Positions 1 to 10,920 of a stretch of DNA of 60,626 bases are shown here, one piece after another. The position numbers and the translations under genes are program-made. Each line of letters begins with the position of its first letter. Within the stretch, counting starts at the first letter, position 1. Source of the DNA: Corallochytrium limacisporum. Taxonomy: Eukaryota > Opisthokonta. The stretch covers positions 188,331-248,956 of the forward strand of contig PDIP01000012.1 in assembly GCA_002811645.1 (NCBI GenBank). The letters run 5' to 3'. Below the pieces are notes generated by a model, which worked only from the letters and a program-made list of their open reading frames with translations, had not been told where the DNA came from and ran no database searches.

Positions 1-665
1 AAACCTTCTTCCCCTCTCCCCCCCCCCTTCCGGGCCTCCCCACCTTCGCTCCCGTTTTTCTCTCGCGGAAATGTTCCTTGTTCGGTGCTGCCGTTTGGGG
101 TGCGTGCTGCCAACTCTAGAACAGTTGCCCCCTCTCTCTCCCTTTTCGTCGTTTCAGTCGGTCGCGGCCTTCATTGCGCTGCCGCAGCCTTGGCCCCGCT
201 CGGAGTTGGCGTAATAAAGAAAAGTCCGTATATCAGAGTTTTCTTCGACCGGTGGTAAAGCGTTTGATTAGTATGATTTCATAGTGATTAAAGTGGCTGG
301 CGAAGGCGGCAGGGCATGCGTGTGTGTTGGGATCCCCCCACCCTACACGTCCAGAACAAAACTTCAGGTATCTACACAGTCTTTCCCGACTGTTCACCAG
401 AAGGGGGGGGGGGCGGAGCCCACCGTGTACTGCACAATATGCAGCGACCGTAATTAATTCCATGGGGCAGTACGCGCATGTGCCAACCATTTCTGTCTTG
501 TAGATTCAACCGCTTTACATGATCAGGGCTCTGTGGGAACACTATTTAAGGAACTTAGAGAGCTCACAGTATTCATTTGTGATACGTTGGCAGACCATAA
601 GGAGACACACGGAGTAGGTTTGACTTAGAAGCATTTGACAATTACTTGTGGCAAATTTTGTAACC
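1..665. other. Upstream spacer of the PBDC1 gene
   Basis: No gene is visible. The first 200 bases are pyrimidine-rich with long C runs. A TATA-like AATAAAG lies near 213, about 450 bp before the PBDC1 start, and a poly-G run lies near 403-412. Short ORFs here have no recognisable content. Confidence 0.5.
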
Positions 666-1181
666 ATGAATTTCGAAAAAGCAGTATCCAATGCCCTGGA
701 CTCTGGGTCTGTGCAGCCCCAGAAGGACCGCAAGCCGGAAGTGCGCGGGAATTTGGACAACATCGGAAAGGACGTTGGGAATGATCAAGAGCTCGAAGAG
801 GCCTGGGCCCGCAAGGCTTTCCTCCATGCCGAAAACTACGACACTCTGCTGAAGCTGCGCAAGGGATCCACCATTTCCCTGACCGACAACGACAACGAGA
901 TTATCCACGCATTCCGTGAGGAGTTCCCGGACTTGGACGTGAAAAATCTCAAAGATTCGGATTTGAAGAGCGACGCGGCCAAGGAGAAGTGGCGTAAGTT
1001 CAGCGGGAAGGTGGAGGCCTTCGTAGATGACCATAATTACGGCACTCTGCTACGCCTCACCGCTGAGAAACCTGTCGATCAAGATAATTCCATCTTGCAC
1101 TTCCGCAGCGGCTGGGTTGCTATTGAGGCTGTACGCAACCGGGAAGGCATGAATGACCATCTTTACGTAGGGTCTTGCTGA
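666..1181 (+). CDS. PBDC1: PBDC1 family protein (DUF757, yeast YPL225W/Chp1-like)
   Basis: A 171-residue protein that covers almost the whole PBDC1 (polysaccharide biosynthesis domain containing 1) family. Family landmarks are clear: EEAWARKAFLHAENYDTLL near residues 44-62, SDAAKEKWRKF in the middle, then HNYGTLLRL and a C-terminal AIEAVRNREG block. In yeast the homologue (YPL225W/Chp1) is reported as a co-translational chaperone for translation elongation factor eEF1A; the old polysaccharide name is misleading. The function here is inferred from the family. The ATG at 666 (context GTAACCATG) is preferred over an upstream in-frame GTG at 648. No intron. The gene runs tail-to-tail into HMBS with a 141-bp gap. 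Confidence 0.9.
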   Translation: MNFEKAVSNALDSGSVQPQKDRKPEVRGNLDNIGKDVGNDQELEEAWARKAFLHAENYDTLLKLRKGSTISLTDNDNEIIHAFREEFPDLDVKNLKDSDLKSDAAKEKWRKFSGKVEAFVDDHNYGTLLRLTAEKPVDQDNSILHFRSGWVAIEAVRNREGMNDHLYVGSC

Positions 1182-1322
1182 TAGGGTGCTGCCTAATCAA
1201 TTAAAGAATCAAATCCTGTAGTTTGTATACCACGGTTGTAATCAATCGATATCAGAAATTTAGATGCTCTATGTTACATGTCACTTTGAATTGAAGGTGA
1301 TCACCGTCGCAGGAACAATACC

Positions 1323-2366
1323 TCATGATGATGAGCCGGGTTTGGTCCCGGGTGCAGTGCGTGGATCAGTTGGCTGCTGCTCAGCTTGCCGAATCTCCGC
1401 CAAGATGTCTGCGGCGCCCATGCCAATCATATCCTGCGCCAATTTTTCGCCACACTGCTCAGCATCAGCTCGCGATGCTACTGTCCCAGTGACCGTGTGT
1501 CGGACACTCTTTTTGCCATCGATACTGAACACTCCACCCGTCAAGGTCAGCTCGAAGCTTCCGGCGCCTTTCTCTAGTGCACTGTTCACTGCAACGGGCA
1601 CAGAACAGCCACCCTCAAGCGTGCGCATGAAGGCCCGTTCTGCATGGCACCGGAGCGCCGTCTCCTGACATTCCAGTACCTTGACGGCCTCTAGCGTTGT
1701 CAGGTCATCGGCACGGGTCTCAATTCCGAGGGCACCCTGACCGACTGCGTGTAGGCACTGATCACCGTTAAAATCTTGCGAAATGCGTTCTGACCACCCC
1801 ATGCGTAGCACTCCTGCCTTTGCCAAGATAAGGGCATCGTACTGTGGATCATCTTCCTTATCAAGTTTAGCAAGACGCGTGTTTAAATTCCCACGGACAT
1901 CTGTGAAGGTTACATCGGGCCTGAGGAGCCGAAGCTGTGCGACACGGCGCACCGAACTGCTGCCGATAGTAGATCCCGCTGGCAGGTCGTGGATTGTTTT
2001 GTATTTGCCAATGTGCCGCTTCGCCAAAATCATAACATCTGCGGGGTCTTCACGCTCGGTGATTGCGCCGACGGTCATGTTCTCTGGCAGGGTGGTGGGG
2101 AGATCCTTGAGAGAATGGACCACAAGGTCGACAGCTTTCTGCTCCAAGGCAATCTCCAGTTCTTTTGTAAAAAGTGACTTTTCACCAATCCTACTGAGCG
2201 CCCGATCCAAGATCTTGTCACCAATGGTCTCCATGGTCTTAATCTCAATGGTGATATCATCTCCGTGGGCCTTCTGGAGCATGTCACGGACTTGGTGGGT
2301 CTGGATCATGGCCAACTGGCTCTTACGCGAGCCAATGCGCAGTACCTTCTGGCCCTCCATTGTCAT
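1323..2366 (-). CDS. HMBS: Porphobilinogen deaminase (hydroxymethylbilane synthase)
   Basis: A 347-residue enzyme that joins four porphobilinogen units into hydroxymethylbilane in haem synthesis. The N-terminal motif is VLRIGSRKSQLAMIQT. HSLKDLP holds Lys87 and catalytic Asp88, SSVRR holds Arg140/Arg141, and DVRGNLNTRLAKLD holds further substrate-binding arginines. LEGGCSVPV gives Cys254, which carries the dipyrromethane cofactor. All key residues are intact and the length is normal. The N-terminus has no presequence, so the enzyme should be cytosolic. A second ATG two codons in (2360) is an equivalent start. The C-terminal 20 residues are Pro/Thr/Ser-rich and look unstructured. Confidence 0.97.
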   Translation of the reverse strand: MTMEGQKVLRIGSRKSQLAMIQTHQVRDMLQKAHGDDITIEIKTMETIGDKILDRALSRIGEKSLFTKELEIALEQKAVDLVVHSLKDLPTTLPENMTVGAITEREDPADVMILAKRHIGKYKTIHDLPAGSTIGSSSVRRVAQLRLLRPDVTFTDVRGNLNTRLAKLDKEDDPQYDALILAKAGVLRMGWSERISQDFNGDQCLHAVGQGALGIETRADDLTTLEAVKVLECQETALRCHAERAFMRTLEGGCSVPVAVNSALEKGAGSFELTLTGGVFSIDGKKSVRHTVTGTVASRADAEQCGEKLAQDMIGMGAADILAEIRQAEQQPTDPRTAPGTKPGSSS

Positions 2367-3181
2367 TCTTGTGTCTTTTTTTTGCGTATCTTGCTAGTTG
2401 ATTTCAAATGTACTAAATTCAAATGGTATAGTCAGCGTACCATAGCGATTTTCACTTCTACGGTGCTTAAATCTGCTATATCAGGACCAAGAAACTATGT
2501 CTCGCCTTGTCCACGCGGGTGATGCCCTCGTAACCCACACTCATGAGAGTGCTTGAACATTCTGAAATACCCCAAAAAAGGCTTAAAGCAGTCTAATGCC
2601 TCTGAACACGCCATACTCTTTCACACTAGAAACCCTGCAGAAACAATGAACCCGGAGAGCAGTATCCAATTGTGCTCCCTTGGTTCGAAACGACCTGGAG
2701 ATGGAATGCCTCGGAGTCTCGTGGTGCGGTGGGAAGAGCCCTTTCGGAGATCACCACCCCTCCGCACTCTTTTCATAACCGACACCAACCGCTGCGCCCA
2801 CCCCCCCCAACCCCAACGTACCCCTCTTTCAAATATTTTCTTCCTCCGTGCAGCTCACCATTAATAAAAATGGGCCCCGGTTCCCCAGGACGGGCGAAGC
2901 CGGTGATTGATGATCATCAAAGAGTGCAAGTACGCATACAAGCCGTGACATGGAACAGCTCTCGTAATGGATAACACATGCCCTACAATCTAGTCAACTG
3001 ATCATTTATATTTTCATTTATATACATAAAATGGAAAGTGAATCAAAAGGTTTGTAAAGATCATAGGTCTAGCCTTCCCCTTTTCTCTAAAGATCGGCGA
3101 TGACTACTGAACAAAGAGAAGGTACAAGACTGATTAATACAGGCTCTATCTGGCTGCTAGATTATTGCTTTGAGAGGTTCT
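2367..3181. other. Spacer between HMBS start and ACADM stop
   Basis: It holds the HMBS upstream region and the ACADM 3' flank. A TATA-like stretch followed by GGGCCCC lies at 2861-2880. No convincing ORF; the two overlapping ORFs near 2553-2974 have no homology I recognise and a biased composition. Confidence 0.5.
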
Positions 3182-4423
3182 TTAGGCGAACTGGGCAGCA
3201 AGGTGACGAGAGATAATCAGACGTTGGATCTGGGCAGTACCTTCGTAGATTTGGAAGATCTTGGCATCGCGCATCAACTTCTCCACAGGGTACTCAGAGT
3301 TGAATCCGTTACCGCCAAAGATCTGCACGGCGTCTGTGGCGTTCTTGTTGGCAACGTCAGCAGCCATGGCCTTAGCCAGAGAGGCGTAGTAGGTGTTGCG
3401 GCGCCCAGCATCAATCTCGACCGCAGACTTGTAAGTCAGCAGACGGGAGGCCTCAACGCCGATGGCCATATCCGCGAGCATGGCACCAACGGCCTGGTGA
3501 TTGATCAGGGGAGTGCCAAAAGTCTTGCGCTCTAGAGAGTACTTCATAGCCTCCTCCAGAGCACGGCGTCCAACACCGACGGCTCCAGAAGCTACCAACG
3601 GACGGGTCTTGTCGAAGGCACCCATTGCAATCTTGAAGCCGATACCGACGTCAGACAGACGGTTCTCGTCAGGGACTTCGACATCCTCAAAGGTAATACC
3701 ACGTGTATCGGAGGCACGCTGGCCCATGTTCCATTCCTTGCGGCCCAAGGTGATACCGGGACTGTCGGCGTCCACGATGAATCCGGTCATCGCCTTACCA
3801 GCAGAGGCGTTGGCGTCAGTCTTAGCCAGCACAAAGAACCAGTTGGCCACTCCACCGTTGGTGATCCACATCTTCTGTCCGTTAATAATCCACTTGTCGC
3901 CCTTCTTCTCAGCCTTGGTCTTGATACCAGCCACGTCGGAGCCGGCACCCGGTTCGGTAACAGCGTAGGCAGCCATAATGGGCTCCTCAATCAACCGACC
4001 GAGGTACTTCTTCTGCTGCTCCGGAGAGCCAGCCAGTAGAACGGGAGAGGTAGCCAGAGTATTGCCCTCAGCGGCGGTGGAGATACCGGAGCAACCGTAC
4101 GCAAGCTCTTCACCCAGAATGCAACCCTCGAGAATTCCGAGGCCGAGACCACCAGCGTGCTCGGGGACGTGAGTGTTCAAGATACCCAAAGCGTGCATTT
4201 TCTTAATGATTTCCCAGGGATACTCACCAGTCTTGTCGTGGTGTGGGGCAGCGGGAATGACCTCGTCCCGCACAAACTTGCGGGCAGTCTCCTGGAACTC
4301 CTTCTGGTCGCTGGAGAGCTCGAAAGAGACACCGGACATGGCACGCCGGGTGGCCATAGCCAGGGCAGGAGCAGCCACGGAGGCGCGCCTGGAGACCAAG
4401 GGGACGCGAGACAGCAGAGACAT
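3182..4423 (-). CDS. ACADM: Medium-chain acyl-CoA dehydrogenase, mitochondrial
   Basis: A 413-residue FAD flavoenzyme for the first step of mitochondrial fatty-acid beta-oxidation. It is very close to animal MCAD over its full length: [20 protein letters not shown] at the start of the catalytic part, [20 protein letters not shown] and MWITNGG in the FAD-binding region, and [12 protein letters not shown] near the C-terminus. The catalytic base is Glu394 in [10 protein letters not shown], the position used by MCAD/SCAD-type enzymes. The first 30 residues ([20 protein letters not shown]...) are basic, hydroxylated and free of acidic residues, a mitochondrial presequence, so the ATG at 4423 is chosen over an upstream in-frame extension that begins without ATG evidence. 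Same strand as HMBS, 815 bp away, so probably a separate transcript. Confidence 0.95.
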   Translation of the reverse strand: MSLLSRVPLVSRRASVAAPALAMATRRAMSGVSFELSSDQKEFQETARKFVRDEVIPAAPHHDKTGEYPWEIIKKMHALGILNTHVPEHAGGLGLGILEGCILGEELAYGCSGISTAAEGNTLATSPVLLAGSPEQQKKYLGRLIEEPIMAAYAVTEPGAGSDVAGIKTKAEKKGDKWIINGQKMWITNGGVANWFFVLAKTDANASAGKAMTGFIVDADSPGITLGRKEWNMGQRASDTRGITFEDVEVPDENRLSDVGIGFKIAMGAFDKTRPLVASGAVGVGRRALEEAMKYSLERKTFGTPLINHQAVGAMLADMAIGVEASRLLTYKSAVEIDAGRRNTYYASLAKAMAADVANKNATDAVQIFGGNGFNSEYPVEKLMRDAKIFQIYEGTAQIQRLIISRHLAAQFA

Positions 4424-7400
4424 GTTTGCTATAAGATGAATTTCTTGTTTATGCCCAAACAAATAAACCTTGAGAGTTTGTAGATCGCTGTTATGGTATC
4501 TTGACCCATTGAGCTCAAATAGGAAGGCAGTGTTAGTGTAAGGGTGATTTGCTTGATCTAAAGATAGAACATACAAGTGCTACATCACCGTCGACCAACA
4601 AGCACAAAGACACTCTGTGCCGCAAACTGACTCCGAATAGATAATCTGACAGTAACGTTTGCAATGCAGTAGAAAAACCAAAGAGGAACTGAACAGCTAC
4701 ATCAAGAACACTACACACCAATAAGAACCGCAGAACAGACTGGTAGGACCGCCCGTCGTCTCCCGTGCGCTGGTAGCGGCTCAACGAGGAGAAACATTGC
4801 CGTTGCCGCACAACTGTAGACCTACAAAGTTGCGATCCTCCACCTAAAGATCTCGCTAACTATTTCCGCTGAACCACCCACGCTCAAGTAGAGAATGGCT
4901 GCCCTCCACGTAGGGCAAAGCATTTCAAGATGCACAGGCAGATTTTGATGGATGATACGGTGGCGAAAATCACGTTGAACAGGGCCAGGTGTGCAACTAC
5001 CAAATTCCCGGGCGTGCCTACCAGACCGCACAACCGGACGGATTGCAGACCCTGGACTGTGTGTCCCCACCTCCTGCCCATGTGTTTCATGCGTCGATGG
5101 AACTCAGCGAGCACACAGGTAATAGAACACGGCCTAGGTTTAGACAGACCATTGACGTAAACTCGACTACAATCGAAACTCAGGGAATGTTTTCAATTTT
5201 GGTTTGCAACAGTTGTTGCTTGTAGTAGCGGAGCATCAAGTAGAATTACGGCTGGCTGCTAAAGGGTGCGCTCTGTAGGTTTCCAGAGGAGGTGCAGTGG
5301 ATGCAGCAGAAAGGAACCTACAAAACAATTCAAGACATGCTGGAATTGGGCTCGGTTCGATGACATCCCCTCCTTTTCCGGATTTCACGCCGCCTTGCGA
5401 CCGTGCGCTCACCCGTACAAAATTTATGAACGTCCAAGTCCAGCAGGAGTGGTGCTAAAAGCAGGTCTGGGACGGGGAATTTTCGTTCTACTCGTCCCTC
5501 TGAGATCGCTTGCTCCGCGGAAAAGTGGAAGAAAACTTGGAGACGACACCATGATTGAGGAGGCGACCTGTTGGGCCGGCGGGCGGTGCGGTCCACCGAC
5601 AGGTGTTCAGCTGGACCAACCAGAAGGCATATTTGCGACTCCTGGCCCAACCCTAAATGAAACTCCGTAACAGTCTTTCATCCTCAGGCTCTGATGGGAC
5701 TTACTTCTTGGTCATCCTCGAAAGTGTTACAAGCCGGCGAGGACAGTACGGTTCCGGTACGACGGGCTGAAGAAGTGCGACATATGAGGGGCCTACAGAC
5801 TTGGACATAAGGCATCCGTAGATTCAGCACCCGGACAGAATGCGACGAGCTCTCGAAACGAGCCGTTTAGTGCTAGATTTGTCAGGCCCTATCCCATTGC
5901 TCGCTCTTGCACGGCGTGCGCCTTATACCGCGGAGGACCGACTCGGACCCAACTTTTGGCGTGAAAATTTAAAACTTTACGTATATAGAATTTACGATTT
6001 TTGTGCTTTTATATATTGTTTAACTATCGGCAGGAAACATTTCAAAGTCTCTACGCAAACGAGGTCACAATGGCCTAGATTCGAATATGATACGCGGTGA
6101 GAATTGGATTTAATATACCTTTACTCCACGGAGCATCGTGAAAGAGTCCACGCGGAAAATTGACCCAATCAGGCATGTCTGTATACCTATTTAAGAAATT
6201 GACAGTTTTGTAGGGCCAGGGGCTGTTGAAGGATACATCCTTCGTTCGTGTAAACCAGTGGCGTTTGAAAAGGATGGCAACGGCTCAGCTGTAGAGCGTT
6301 TCGACTACATCGTAGAGGACTATAGAAGACTGTCTCATCGAGATCAGACCTCAAATCCATTGGGATCTCCACACTCAATCAGTTTACGGTGGTCGGATAC
6401 ACTTGCATGGCCATGCACATTATAGATGGTAATGACTCGAGCACATCAATAATGGTGCAGCATGGCGCTTGCCATGCTAAGGATGTACACAGCAGTCGCA
6501 AGCCCTGGTATCCCTGGTGCTGAGGTCCTGACCTGGGATCAGGTGCTTACAATTATGCGACTCGTCAAAGCCACAGACAAGCCCATCTTCCTTCCACTAT
6601 GAAAGTTTTTCAGTGACCCTTTGACGAGTACCATCATGCGCAGAGATAAAGATGAGGGTCTCGGCAGGGACACTCTGGTACCCGGAACATGAATTCAATT
6701 CGTTGGCATAGCGCCGTGATCAAATTGCGAATCTACCCAATGATTACGAACAGCATAGAACCAACCGGCCGTGACCGACCGCTCGCCATTGGGAGCATTG
6801 GCGAAGAGGCCGCTAGCGTACTTACAAAGATATGATTTTCTTTCAGCAGTTTGTATGGCTTGAAATCATCCACTAGAATGTATTGACAAGTGAGTCACGT
6901 ATTGCTCTTTGGCATACATAAACTATGATGTTAACTAACTAGCCATTTTCCTGTGGAACAATCTTACCATCGTAGAGCTTAAAGGGCTCTCATCGGGGCA
7001 TTCTCGACCATCTCATATGACCTTCATATCACCACAACAGCATATTCTTTGTGGCGCTATCTGCGGACAAATTCACGTCACGAACTAGAAAGAAAATACA
7101 CAAACACGGACACCGTGTGCGAAGGGTATGAGCACAGATTTAGCCGGGCGGGAACAGCGGTCATGAGCCAACTTGGACCAAACTCCATACTTAGCCAACC
7201 TGCAACCAAACGAGCCAAGAAAAATGGAGTGATGCACATGAACGGCTTGTAAAGAAGGACACACAGGCAGGACTCAATGGACGTGGTAACGGCCGGGATG
7301 GCGCATTCCATAGCTATAGACCAGCACATTAAATATGAATTCGAGTCCAAGGAAAAATCCCAGGGGGTGGGGAGGGGGAGGCTGAGGGGAGCCTCCTCCC

Positions 7401-8064
7401 CAAATTCCTTGTTCCCGTTCCACGTTTAAACGATGAGCAATATTCCTGTGAGGTCTTCTCCACCGAACCCCTTTTCGTTCTCGTACACACACACACACAC
7501 AAGCAATTCCGAGGTTTGCGGTTTTTGCCTGCGAAAAATAGCTATATGTTTAGTACTACGCAATGTTCCAGAAGGACGCTCAACTGCGACTGGGCGGGGT
7601 GTCACATGTGCGAAAAGAGGTCCCGCGGGGTGATGGGAGTAATGGCAGCGGCGAATTCGTAGCAAACAGGACCACAGTCTCTCTGTCTGTCGGAACGGTT
7701 GTCTGTGGCACGGCAGCGTCCGGAGGTATGAAACCTACGGGACCAGGGAACGCGGAAGGGAGGACGCTGAAGGGGACGAAGAGGAGGAGTGCCCAGGAGG
7801 AAACAAGGGGAAGCAGGGGACGGGGGAAGGAAGGAAGGAGGGGAGGGGGCAACAGTCGGAAGTGCGAGTTTCTTGTTGAAACCGCACCCCTTTGGTCATC
7901 TTTCTTTGCCAAGCTGGAATACGCTTCTGGTTTCTCACCAAATAGGCCCGATACGGGCCCATCACCTGAGCAGTTGCGGGTTGCGATACTGGTATTCTGT
8001 GTCGGGTGACAAATAGGGTATTGAGGTGACAGGAGTGTAGCCAGGCTATTTAGAGTAGCCGAAT
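4424..8064. other. Long spacer without a solid gene
   Basis: A 3.6-kb region between the divergent ACADM and NAT16-like genes. Short ORFs on both strands look random. Between about 6400 and 7100 the minus strand carries coding-like stretches broken by stops and next to splice-like signals (see findings). A GC-rich hairpin (GGAGGCT with loop and AGCCTCC) lies at about 7377-7395. A short CA repeat lies at 7484-7501, and GA-rich purine tracts lie at 7740-7860. Confidence 0.5.
7945..7959. promoter_or_regulatory. GC-rich palindrome after a TATA-like box upstream of the NAT16-like gene
   Basis: GGCCCG-ATA-CGGGCC is a perfect inverted repeat with 6-bp arms, preceded directly by CCAAATA. It lies about 105 bp before the 8065 ATG and belongs to the recurrent (T)ATA plus GGCC pattern seen in several spacers. 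The function is inferred from position only. Confidence 0.3.
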
Positions 8065-9060
8065 ATGAATGCCTCTGCTGGCATTGGCCTGGAAAGGAAA
8101 TATAAGTCTAGGATTGGCAATCAGTTGATCATGCCTCCACACACACACAAAGTAGGCGAGGAGGTGTACACCTTCCGGGAACTTTTAGACACAGACAAGT
8201 CTGACGTGGCTGAGATCAGCAAGAACATTTACAATGGACTGGACTATATGATTCCGAACTACGAAAACTTGCTGAGCAACCCAGATATTGACTGGAGTGC
8301 ATTAGTGAGCCCAGCGCATAACAACAAGGTGCTGGCACTAGTAGGTATGCGCTATATTGATCACGGCGAAACTGTAACAGTGATAGCTCTGCGGGTCCAT
8401 GAGGACTTCGGCGGACGCGGATTGGCCCAGAAACTGGTCAATTGGGTCCTAAGTAATCTGCCAGAGCACCGAGCCAGGGATTTGAAACTGATCCGTGCAG
8501 TCTGCCAAAACGACAGCGTATCACAGCACATCTTCACCAACCGATTCAATTTCGAAAAGCATAACCTGAGCTACTTCGCGGCTATTCTATGGAGCGATCT
8601 CACAGAACAGCACATTGACGAGCTTGAAGAGTACAAGACCGAAACCGTTGCACGCGTGGACGATGTCGATAAAGAACAGATAATTCGAAAGATTCGACAA
8701 CTGGGATATGATTTCCTTGACCTTGACTGGGTGCCCTACGCGCACATGGAGGAGACACCTCTTTGGAAAGCGGAGCGGGTCTTCGCGATCGAAGGACCGG
8801 AGACCATCTCCCACGCCTCACTCGAGACCAAGATGGTCGGTAAACAGCTAGTCGCGACAGTCTACGCCAGCGAAAATGCAAAAGTAGAAGAAATCATCGC
8901 CCACCTGCAACAGATGTATCATTTAGGACAGGAGCTTGGTTCAGTTGGGGCGCAATTGATTTTGCCTGATCAGGCACGGGAGGCTCTGGACCAGCACTTC
9001 TCCGGCATCTACGCCATGGCCAAGCCAAAGCGAATTACACAAAGGGCTTACAAGGTTTAG
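8065..9060 (+). CDS. GNAT N-acetyltransferase, NAT16/HISAT-like
   Basis: A 331-residue protein with the two-part architecture of vertebrate NAT16 (histidine N-acetyltransferase-like). Residues about 35-180 form a GNAT domain, with the family-typical start ISKNIYNGLDYM and an acetyl-CoA phosphate-binding turn RVHEDFGGRGLAQKL (residues 110-124). Residues about 190-331 form the second half found in that family, with DLDWVPY matching the QDWQPY-like motif. It would transfer acetyl from acetyl-CoA to an amino group; the substrate (histidine in the fish enzyme) cannot be assigned from sequence. An alternative start is Met23 at 8131, which begins just before the conserved domain. It converges with a small ORF 75 bp downstream. 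Confidence 0.8.
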   Translation: MNASAGIGLERKYKSRIGNQLIMPPHTHKVGEEVYTFRELLDTDKSDVAEISKNIYNGLDYMIPNYENLLSNPDIDWSALVSPAHNNKVLALVGMRYIDHGETVTVIALRVHEDFGGRGLAQKLVNWVLSNLPEHRARDLKLIRAVCQNDSVSQHIFTNRFNFEKHNLSYFAAILWSDLTEQHIDELEEYKTETVARVDDVDKEQIIRKIRQLGYDFLDLDWVPYAHMEETPLWKAERVFAIEGPETISHASLETKMVGKQLVATVYASENAKVEEIIAHLQQMYHLGQELGSVGAQLILPDQAREALDQHFSGIYAMAKPKRITQRAYKV

Positions 9061-9135
9061 GTAAGTTCGTGCTAGATGTATTGTTAGAATATAGTTACAG
9101 TTCTCGTTCTTATGTATTACACTAAATGTTAAAGT

Positions 9136-9399
9136 TCAATATGATATGGGATCGTTGGATGGATACATCAAGGCGTAGGTCAAACCCAGTTCAACTAGGC
9201 TGATTGCGGCAATCATGGGCATTCCCAGTGCCATATTGTTGCGGTCTGCAACTTCTGTGCCAGCATCAATGTCTTCATCACGTTCTTCAGACATGATCTT
9301 CGGGACTTCGTCACCCTGCTCCACCTCAGACTTCGACTCACTCCATAAGGTAGAGTCAAGACACATAGTGGCGTCGGTTTCTATTGTCGTCTCGGTCAT
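9136..9399 (-). CDS. Small putative membrane-anchored protein
   Basis: An 87-residue ORF with an ATG start. The first 54 residues are acidic and Ser/Thr-rich. Residues 57-79 (MALGMPMIAAISLVELGLTYAL) are hydrophobic, and a short polar tail follows, the layout of a tail-anchored or single-pass protein. Glu70 inside the hydrophobic stretch is unusual. I do not recognise a family. Support comes from its position: it completes a tail-to-tail pair with the NAT16-like gene, as most genes here do, and composition looks coding. It could still be a chance ORF. Confidence 0.4.
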   Translation of the reverse strand: MTETTIETDATMCLDSTLWSESKSEVEQGDEVPKIMSEERDEDIDAGTEVADRNNMALGMPMIAAISLVELGLTYALMYPSNDPISY

Positions 9400-10753
9400 T
9401 CACTCCAGTGATTCAATCAACCTACATAATGCAGTCGCAGTTCTCGCGCACTCTCAGACCGGTCTTAATACTGCTTTCTTACCAACCATAGAAGAGTCAC
9501 TTTTGTAATGTTCATGCCTCGTTTCCTCAAGTACCTATGATGGTACCCCAGATCTCTTCATTTTTGGGTTGCCCCAAGCGATCTAACCCGCCGTTTCTGG
9601 GGACGATACAAACTCCAGAAATTAGAGTCCAAGAATCTTGTCTTGGAACTTGAGAACCTCCATTGAGGCCGTTCCCATCCCTACGGCCAAAAAACCATCG
9701 ATTTGGAGCGTCTCCCCAATTAAAGTGATGCAAAGGACCCGCAGAGAAAGGTGGGCACGGCGGCAAATGAACTCAAGCCCCCCTTCAAACCCGCCAGCCC
9801 CTTGAACCCGCCTTTCTCCTTGGGGTTCGCTTGGGGCCCGGTCCCAAAAATCTTTTGGGCCTTCGTTGCAGCCAGGAGCTTCCAGCCCAGATGCCCCGAG
9901 AAGGAAAAGGGCCCCAAAATTTTCCACCGAGGGAACAGTGAGGCGAGGAAAGCTGGATAGACGGCCACTGCCCCTAAGAAAAGTGGACGCAGGGGGATGG
10001 CCTAGGCGGGGCATTATTTGGGTACTGACCCGCCCCTGTCTGCCTCGCCCATTTTTTTTTGGGGCCCCCGCAGGATTTTGTCCTTTGGGATCCGGCTCCC
10101 TTTGCACGCTCACCAGCGCCACAGACGAGAGACGTATGAGTGCGTACTGCTTAACTCGTATGTCGCCAACGGCGGCACCTGAGAAACGCTACTTCTCCAA
10201 CAAAGCTACCGGGTGCCCGGGGGCAACATGTCTATATAGGAGCATCTCTGGTAGCAAGTTGACAGGTGTGAAGGAAGCGTTGATGAAGGAGCTTGCTAGG
10301 GAAGACAACGGTATGAATTCCAGAGACAGACATGGTCACTGCGCCAGTACAGCGGTCTCAGTGTGCAACTTTTCGGGATGCTCGAGGATGTCTGCCGCGG
10401 CTGCCTTGGGCTAATGAGAGGTTAATTGGGGTGTAACATGGAAAATATAGAATTGTACGTGAGACTCGTGGGTTCATGGTTTGGAAGTTGTCCCTAGTTG
10501 GGTCTTGAGGAGACCTCGTTTGACGGGACACTGGCACTCACAGTCGCCAGAAGCTACAGGGACGATGCGGGCTTTTCTCTATATTTGGGGACGAGTGATG
10601 TACTGCCCGTTCTCTGGGGCAGGAGTGAAATCCGTGTGCCCCTGGGCGATTGATTGTGGTTCCCTTGGACAAGTGGCCCACCGACGAGAGAAAATCTATG
10701 ACCTCGTTACACCAAACCTGGGTATGGGGTAATAGATCCCACAGTCAAACATT
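9400..10753. other. Spacer left of the transposon
   Basis: No gene supported. GC-rich, with GGGGCCC-type blocks and T/G homopolymers between 9770 and 10080. ORFs of up to 182 residues lack recognisable motifs and overlap on both strands. Confidence 0.45.
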
Positions 10754-10755
10754 TA
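10754..10755. repeat. Left TA target-site duplication
   Basis: The dinucleotide TA directly precedes the left terminal inverted repeat and is matched by TA at 13112-13113. This is the signature of Tc1/mariner insertion. Confidence 0.85.
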
Positions 10756-10786
10756 CCAACCTCTGCCCCATAAGTTAAGGAGGAAT
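10756..10786 (+). repeat. Left terminal inverted repeat (31 bp)
   Basis: It starts CCAACCTCTGCCCCATAAGT and ends AGGAGGAAT. It is the exact reverse complement of 13081-13111. Beyond base 31 the two ends diverge. Confidence 0.95.
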
Positions 10787-10811
10787 TTAGGTTTATAGGG
10801 TCGCAACCTTC

Positions 10812-10831
10812 TTTGAATCAAATAAATCGTA
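10812..10831 (+). repeat. Left subterminal direct repeat
   Basis: TTTGAATCAAATAAATCGTA matches 12951-12970 in the same orientation at 19 of 20 positions. The pair flanks the transposase reading frame and may be transposase-binding or simply an internal duplication. Confidence 0.6.
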
Positions 10832-10920
10832 TCACATTTGATTTCTTCCCCTTCCCGCCCTTTTCCCGCACCCTCTTCACTCGTCCTTTTTGACGACCAG
10901 TCGTTGTGGTACTTCAGATG

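Noticed and set aside
648-665. N-terminal extension of PBDC1 from a GTG
   Set aside because: The six added residues have no ATG; the family-like protein starts well at 666.
5266-5670. 134-residue ORF in the 4.4-8.1 kb spacer
   Set aside because: Overlaps another ORF on the opposite strand; no motifs and random-looking composition.
9622-10414. Overlapping ORFs of 166 and 182 residues left of the transposon
   Set aside because: GC-rich translation with Pro/Arg/Gly bias on both strands; no motif.
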